Below are positions 57,805-64,000 of a DNA stretch of 64,000 nucleotides, piece after piece. The stretch lies in assembly GCA_963989385.1 (NCBI GenBank), contig OZ022515.1, positions 12,122,803-12,186,802 on the forward strand. The letters run 5' to 3'. This DNA comes from Ctena decussata (Eukaryota; Mollusca; Bivalvia; Lucinida; Lucinidae). Position 1 is the first letter of the stretch. Each line of letters opens with the position of its first letter. The notes beneath the pieces are model-generated. The model had not been told where the DNA came from. It made no database searches and was given only the letters and a program-made list of their open reading frames with translations. The translations under genes were made by a program, and so were the position numbers.

Positions 57805-60395
57805 GGCGGACTGACATTAAGATCCCTCTATTTTTCTCTGAAAGGTGTCTTATTGCCCCTCCGGACGGTACGAGTAATATGTTATTCCTTCGAAAGATGG
57901 CTTTATAGCTACTTCGGAAGTTATTTGCGTAGATCCAGTTGGCGGACTGACATAACGATCCCTCTATTTTTTCTCTGAAAGGTGTCTTTTCGTCCCTCCA
58001 GAAGGTACGAGCAATTTGTTTTTCCTTCGAAAGATGGCTTTATAGCTATTTCGGAAGTTAGTGGCGTAGATCCTATTGGCGAACCGACACAACGATCCCA
58101 CTATTTTTCTCTGAAAGGTGTCTTTTTTTCTCTCCGGAAGGTACGAGTAATATGTTTTTCCTTCGAAAGATGGCTTTATGACTACTTCGGAAGTTAGTGG
58201 CGTAGATCCTATTGGCGGACTGACATTACGATCCCACTATTTTTATCTGAATGGTGTATTTTTGTTCCTCCCGGAGGAACGAGTAATATGTTTTTCCTTC
58301 GAAAGATGGCTTTATGACTACTTCGGAAGTTAGTGGCGTAGATCCTACCGGCGGACTGACATTACGATCCCACTATTTTTATCTGAAAGGTGTATTTTTG
58401 TTCCTCCCGGAGGAACGAGTAATATGTTTTTCCTTCGAAAGATGGCTTTATAACTACTTCGGAAGTTAGTGGCGTAGATCCTATCGGCGGACTGACAATA
58501 CGATCCCACTATTTTTATCTGAAAGGTGTATTTTTGTTCCTCCCGGAGGAACGAGTAATATGTTTTTCCTTCGAAAGATGGCTTTATGACTACTTCGGAA
58601 GTTAGTGGCATAGATCCTATCGGCGGACTGACATTACGATCCCACTATTTTTATCTGAAAGGTGTATTTTTGTTCCTCCCGGAGAAACGAGTAATATGTT
58701 TTTCCTTCGAAAGATGGCTTTATGACTACTTCGGAAGTTAGTGGCGTAGATCCTATTGGCGGACTGACATTACGATCCCACTATTTTTATCTGAAAGGTG
58801 TATTCTTGTCCCTCCCGGAGGAACGAGTAATATGTTTTTCCTTCGAAAGATGGCTTTATGACTACTTCGGAAGTTAGTGGCGTAGATACTACCGGCGGAC
58901 TGACATTACGATCCCACTATGTTTATCTGAAAGGTGTATTTTTGTTCCTCCCGGAGGAACGAGTAATATGTTTTTCCTTCGAAAGATGGCTTTATGACTA
59001 CTTCGGAAGTTAGTGGCGTAGATCCTATCGGCGGACTGACATTACGATCCCACTGTTTTTATCTGAAAGGTGTATTTTTGTTCCTCCCGGAGGAACGAGT
59101 AATATGTTTTTCCTTCGAAAGATGGCTTTATGACTACTTCGGAAGTTAGTGGCGTAGATCCTATCGGCGGACTGACATTACGATCCCACTATTTTTATCT
59201 GAAAGGTGTGTTTTTGTTCCTCCCGGAGGAACGAGTAATATACTGAAAGGATTTAAAAACTTCCACCCATTAATTTTGAATGTCTCAAAAATGAATGCAG
59301 CTACGTCCACCAAAATTTTACCAGATATATATTCTCTTATACCTGATTATATCAAAATATCAAATCTGAAATCGTTCAACCGAGTCGGTCAGGAAAAAGC
59401 ACGTGCTCCTCGTGTCCTTAGTACCGTTTGCATAAGGCTGAATAGCTTCATGTATACAGTTTTCTGACGAAACATTTCTCTTACAATATCAAATTGAATT
59501 TTAAAAGTTTGAACTCGGTCTGCGGCTTTATTTAGCTTACCGCGCCTAAATATCGCAAACAGGCGCAGAGTTGTGGGCCAGATAAATGCTGAAATTTCAA
59601 AAAGTGACGTCGCGTGGCAATTTTATGTGTTAATTTCGGCAATTTAAAATCTAAGACGACGTGCACTGTTTACAGGAAGCTCAAAAGACAGCCCGAAAAG
59701 TACCTAACCGAGATTGAAAACCAGAGGTCATGACGTTAACTAACGTATGACGCCGTCTCCGTAATAGGCTTTGCGCGACAGCATCATCCGCAATGATACT
59801 TGCAAATTAACGTGGATAACGTCACAATATTAAGACAGTAAGAAATGGTCGAAAAGAGTGTTGCTTAAGATAGCGCCGGCATCGCCTTATGCGTTTCAGT
59901 GACGTACCGGCCTTTTACTGACGTCAGTTAAGTAAATGATACGAATAAACTGCGTAATCTTTAAATTTGATAAGATTCAAGCATTTTGCCGTTAAATATT
60001 CAACACTGTCATGAATGAACAGATCAGCAGCCAGCAATAAAAAGTGGAAGTTTTTAAATCCTTTCAGTATATGTTTTTCCTTCGAAAGATGGCTTTATGA
60101 CTACTTCGGAAGTTAGTGGCGTAGATCCTATCGGCGGACTGACATTACGATCCCACTATTTTTATCTGAAAGGTGTATTTTTGTTCCTCCCGGAGGAACT
60201 AGTAATATGTTTTTCCTTCGAAAGATGGCTTTATGACTACTTCGGAAGTTCGTGGCGTAGATCCTATAGGCGGTCTGAAAGGTATCTTTTTGTCCCTCCG
60301 GAAGGTACGAGTAATATATTTTTCCTTCGAAAGACGTCTTTGTGACTACTTCGGAAGTTAGTGGCGTAGGTCCTTCTGGCGTAGATCCTTTTGAA
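57805..60395. repeat. 136-bp tandem array, interrupted once
   Basis: About 10 units at 57805-59240 and 2-3 at 60070-60395. Unit landmarks: tccttcgaaagatggcttta, cttcggaagttagtggcgta, gcggactgacattacgatcc. The central units are nearly identical and the edge units more diverged. A transposon splits the array at 59241-60069. Confidence 0.9.
59241..60069. mobile_element. 829-bp TIR transposon, TA target, inside the 136-bp array
   Basis: A perfect 26-bp terminal inverted repeat beginning TACTGAAAGGATTTAAAAAC, flanked by TA on both sides (59239-59240 and 60070-60071). Removing it restores the array sequence gagtaatatgttt. TA duplication points to the Tc1/mariner or a similar superfamily. No transposase seen, so it is non-autonomous. 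Confidence 0.9.
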
Positions 60396-60807
60396 CTGAT
60401 TGTATGTTAGTTTTTCTGTAAAATAGTAATATTTTGGGGTGGATTGAAACATGTCACCCGTGCAGCCAAGCCATATCGTAGAATCGTCAGTCGCCATTCT
60501 GGATTAAAATACATAGACAAATAACTTTCCAAGGTTAATAAGAGCATGCAAGTAAATAGCCTACCCAGCGGACACTTTACGTCGAAATGACATTTTACTG
60601 ACCTCGATACGACGTCATCATGTTGCATCGACGTTCGTGCGACTTCATAAGGACGTCATGCGCCTGCTGGGTAAGAAAAGCCATCATGGTCTGGAGAATC
60701 CGGGAGAAATCTGACTTGAAAATAGGTTACAGGTTTAATAAGCAGCTTTTCTTAAAGAAAGAAAGAAAGCCAAAAATGAATAATAAATGATCATAATAAT
60801 GAAATTA

Positions 60808-61148
60808 TACCGTATTAAAACTATTTAACGCCCCGGAACGTTGCATTTTGCGATAGGGGTGCGGGGGGATATATAGAACCTAAAGTGTAGTAACTTGGCC
60901 ACTGCCAAAATACCTCTAATAAGCAATATAAAGTGTGGAGTATACTTCCAGAGGAAGCAACTATACTATTAATTTTGAGCATTCCCTCTCAGTAGAGGTC
61001 AAAGGATTTGCTCCACTGGGAACAAATTCGAGTAGACCGATTTCAGAAAGCTAGTGAAACAAACAGAAATTCATACAGGTTAATATATTTTCGGAAAAGA
61101 GGCAGGGCGTTTATTAGAGCAGGGGCGTTTATTTGGATTAATACGGTA
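60808..61148. mobile_element. TACCGTATTAA MITE
   Basis: Inverted ends taccgtattaaaactattta / ggattaatacggta, with aacgccccgg / ggggcgttta inside. The interior is shared with 38580-38946 and, truncated, with 61280-61510. Confidence 0.75.
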
Positions 61149-61991
61149 AATTGCATTAAATAACGTCAAGGCATTAAGAAAAGAACAATATCAGTGCTAT
61201 TTTCTGACGACGGTCAGTACTAGAAAAAAAAGGTAAAAGAAAAGAAGGAATATCTAAAATCAGGATTACACGCGCTTCTCTTCACCCTAGGAGCAAATTC
61301 TTACCACGAAGGGTGGATTCCAATTAGTTTAGCTACGTCTTACAGAGAAGCAAACAGGAATTCATGCCCCCGCCTTCACCCTATCTCCCAGTTCCGCCTT
61401 TGTAAAACTGTTGGAAACACTGAGGTTAGCAAGTCAATATAACAATTTTCGGAAAAGAGGCAGATGGCGTTTTTTATAGCATGGGCATTTATTTGGATTA
61501 ATACGGTATATTTGATTCATCTATATTGCTTCAGTTCTCGGAACGGTGGTCTCAAAGAGTCTCAGCGGAAAAAATTCCTCCTGGCACTGCTAAGGGTGAG
61601 TAAGACCATTATAGTACCATCCCATGCAGTTCGTGTCTATTTGTAATCATCGCCAGGGTAGATTTCTTTTCTTTTCTTCCTCGTGTGAGAGAAAGATAAT
61701 AATAATAATAAAAACACACCTGTTATGACTCCTTTCAGGACAATGCCTTTGCCACGTGACATTGTAGTTTCAAGTTATTATTAGTAATACTGATTCAGCA
61801 GCTAAAACATCACCCCTACTTCCGGCGCCAATATGTATAGGCTTAGGGGGTAATTGTAACAATTCATTTCCCATAGACCGCAGTACGAACATTTTGGAAA
61901 ATACAACACCTTTCCTGCGAATTGCCGCTACTCCATCTAGCGGGTGGACTAAATATTTAACCTTTAAAGCGCCAAAAATTAAAAAGTTAAA

Positions 61992-62060
61992 TTTGCAAAC
62001 CGTGTAGATCCAGATGAGGTGGCTCATAATGAGCCACCTCATCTGAATCTACACTGTTTG
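61992..62060. repeat. Hairpin with a GAGGTGGCTC core
   Basis: gcaaaccgtgtagatccaga / tctgaatctacactgtttgc flank tgaggtggctcataatgagc. Another member of the interchangeable-core hairpin set. Confidence 0.8.
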
Positions 62061-62844
62061 CCCTCTAGAGTTCGAATTCTCAATATGATATCGCTTGGAC
62101 GAAACATTTTTTGAAATTCTGCAGACGTAAATTTTGTCCTCTGCTTTTTGGCGCATTAAGGGTTAAACAATCAAAGGACAAGAAAAACATTACCTTATGT
62201 TGCATTTAAGAGAGCCGGGTAAGCCCAAACCCAACAACCGTCTGCGGATTGCTCTTCGCTGAAAATAACTATCAAAAATTCAAAGATTTTAGAAGTTCTG
62301 CAAAGCAAAAATACTTGTAGACATTAAATGATTCAAATCCCTAGTTTAACATGTTCAACCATTGAATTAAGAAGAAAAAATAACATTAACTCAGCAACCA
62401 TTTTCAGCCAGTAACAGCAGCTGATGTGTTCTATGTATTCAAAGTGTGTGCCAAAACTTTTGTGTACCCTTAAATTGATGACGTAATGGGTACTTTCACC
62501 CCTTAGGTTAGAAACTATGAAGAGAAATCTTCGCAATTAAGAGCCTGAAGCGAGCGTAGCGAACTGCAAAGTTTTCTTTCTACTCGTAGCCTCCAACCGG
62601 CTTAGTGTTTGCTAATTTGATCTTCGGATTTCAGGTCTTCAGTGGTTTCAATGGTGAAGACTCTCTTCATGAATAAGTGACCAGTCTACACCAATAAATC
62701 TACTGAAAATTTGAAATTTCCAATGATCTGATTGGACTTTTATCTGGGGCAACACTATATGGTAATTGATCGGTATGAAGACGATTTGAACAGTTCCAAA
62801 ATTATGGATCCGTCTTATAAAGGCTTAAACCCCCCAGTAGTTAT

Positions 62845-63130
62845 TACTGACCGTCCCAAGGCGGTACTTTTGTTGCGGTTGCATTTGTTTTATGTTCGGT
62901 GCTGTTTAATTTATTGTGTTCTCAGTTTAATCCTTCTATCATAAAAATAGAAAATAGGTAAAAATAATTGTTAAATGTTTTTCATATAATTTGCTTAGTC
63001 CGTTGTAACCCCCGTCTGTTGGTCTAAATTATTTAGTTCAATAAAGATAGCTGAGTTGCCATCTATTTGGGAAAGAGCTGCTGACTCGGCTTATCACTTG
63101 TAATTTATTGTTTGTTGGGGTGTCTTAGTC
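62845..63130 (+). repeat. Dispersed repeat shared with 33340-33640
   Basis: Landmarks ctgaccgtcccaaggcggta and gggaaagagctgctgactcg in the same order and orientation as the intron 8 copy. Confidence 0.6.
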
Positions 63131-63278
63131 AATCTTTCCCTTTGATGTTGGGGATAGGGTTTGGGATCTGATTCAGTCAGTTCCTGAAGTGTAGTTACTC
63201 TTTAAATTTCTAGATTTTTTGGGATTTTGAAGGAGGGAAACACCATCTCATAGCTGAATTTCATAAGACTGATTTAGA

Positions 63279-63655
63279 TACCGTATACGCGGTAATTTTC
63301 GTGGGTGGGGTTCCATTTTTCGCGGTATTTCGCGGTCACTTCGAAACCGCGAATATTAAAAATCGCGAAATAATTTCCTGTTCTGACAAAGTATCTTCAA
63401 TAGACACTGTGTCCATATATTTTTTTTCCGTTTGCTTCGGTAGTTGTTGGTACTTTTCACTTGAGCCAGTGCTTTCTTTAACCTGCGGCGGCCCTGCTGC
63501 AGGTTAATGAAAGAACTGATTCAAGTGAAAAAGAAATAATTTTGTTTTTTGAGCGTGTAGCTAAACGCGAAAATTAAAAATCGCGAAAATTAATATTTAG
63601 GTTTTTCCCTTAACCGCGAAATTTTGAATTCGCGAAAATTACCGCGTATACGGTA
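63279..63655. mobile_element. TACCGTATACGCGGTAATTT MITE
   Basis: Terminal inverted repeats taccgtatacgcggtaattt / aaattaccgcgtatacggta with TA flanks. Internal cgcgaaaattaaaaatcgcg repeats and a central palindrome cacttgagccagtgctttct / agaactgattcaagtg. Confidence 0.85.
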
Positions 63656-64000
63656 TTTGGCGTCTTTCAAGAGGTGATAAGACACCTTTTGATCTAAGCT
63701 TCGTCCACACGGGCAAAGTTTCTGTGACAAAGTAGGTTTGGCAAATTTGCTCGTGTAAATGAAAAAAATATGCTACATTGCCAAATTTATATGGTTAAGT
63801 TTATATGACAAACAAAATTTGTCCGTATGAACAGAAAATTTGCCATAGATTATGTAACAAAGAAACTAGCTATGGAGATTAACACAGAAAGCTTTGCGCG
63901 TTATCAAATCAGTTTGATTTTGAACAAAATATATTTAACAAAGAAAATGTGACATAGTTGGCCGTTTACGCGGGAGAAGTTTATTTGCTCAGGTAACTTT
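63656..64000. other. Window end, nothing recognised
   Basis: AT-rich sequence with no exon, RNA gene or repeat that I can support. Confidence 0.6.

Overview
The window looks like nuclear DNA of a mollusc, most likely a bivalve. Coding DNA is sparse and split into short exons with clean GT-AG introns. The introns are packed with tRNA-derived SINEs, palindromic MITEs, foldback elements and minisatellites. The encoded domains (thrombospondin type-1, Ly6/uPAR and Ig modules) are typical of metazoan extracellular proteins. The species assignment is inference; nothing here is bacterial, viral or organellar.

One gene can be followed with confidence, on the + strand from 4653 to 52750. I reconstructed 13 exons. 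Every splice site is GT-AG, the intron phases agree at all twelve junctions, and the coding length (2 nt completing an incoming codon, then 685 codons including the stop) stays in frame to a TAG. The start codon, signal peptide and any earlier exons lie upstream of the window. The deduced order is TSP1-TSP1-TSP1-LU-LU-Ser/Thr/His-rich stalk-divergent TSP1-Ig. Each LU domain is built from three exons cut at equivalent places. The protein ends right after the Ig domain with no membrane segment, so it is probably secreted. A polyadenylation signal starts 4 nt after the stop codon.

Layout: 1-4070 is a tandem duplication with a 2393-bp period. 4653-7840 holds three TSP1 exons. 9480-9806 holds a dead copy and then the live copy of the first LU1 exon. 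9.9-20.0 kb is a set of nested elements, including a 1.3-kb near-perfect hairpin, around LU1 exons 5 and 6. 21.4-35.9 kb carries LU2 across an 11-kb intron filled by a 490-bp-period array and a TIR element with nested SINEs. 36.3-37.2 kb is a 46-bp minisatellite. 37.4-39.6 kb holds the stalk and the fourth TSP1. 43.1-52.8 kb holds the two halves of the Ig domain, separated by a 9.4-kb intron with two very large inverted-repeat structures. One of those carries arrays of a GTCGAC-centred palindrome. 52.8-64.0 kb is repeat-rich and has no gene I can support; it contains a 136-bp tandem array split by a TA-flanked transposon.

The most novel items are the gene architecture with paired 12-cysteine LU domains, the frozen stages of exon duplication (a fresh TSP1 pair, a dead LU exon, a partially duplicated exon end), the intronic long hairpin, and the element class whose tandem arrays end in inverted copies of their own unit.
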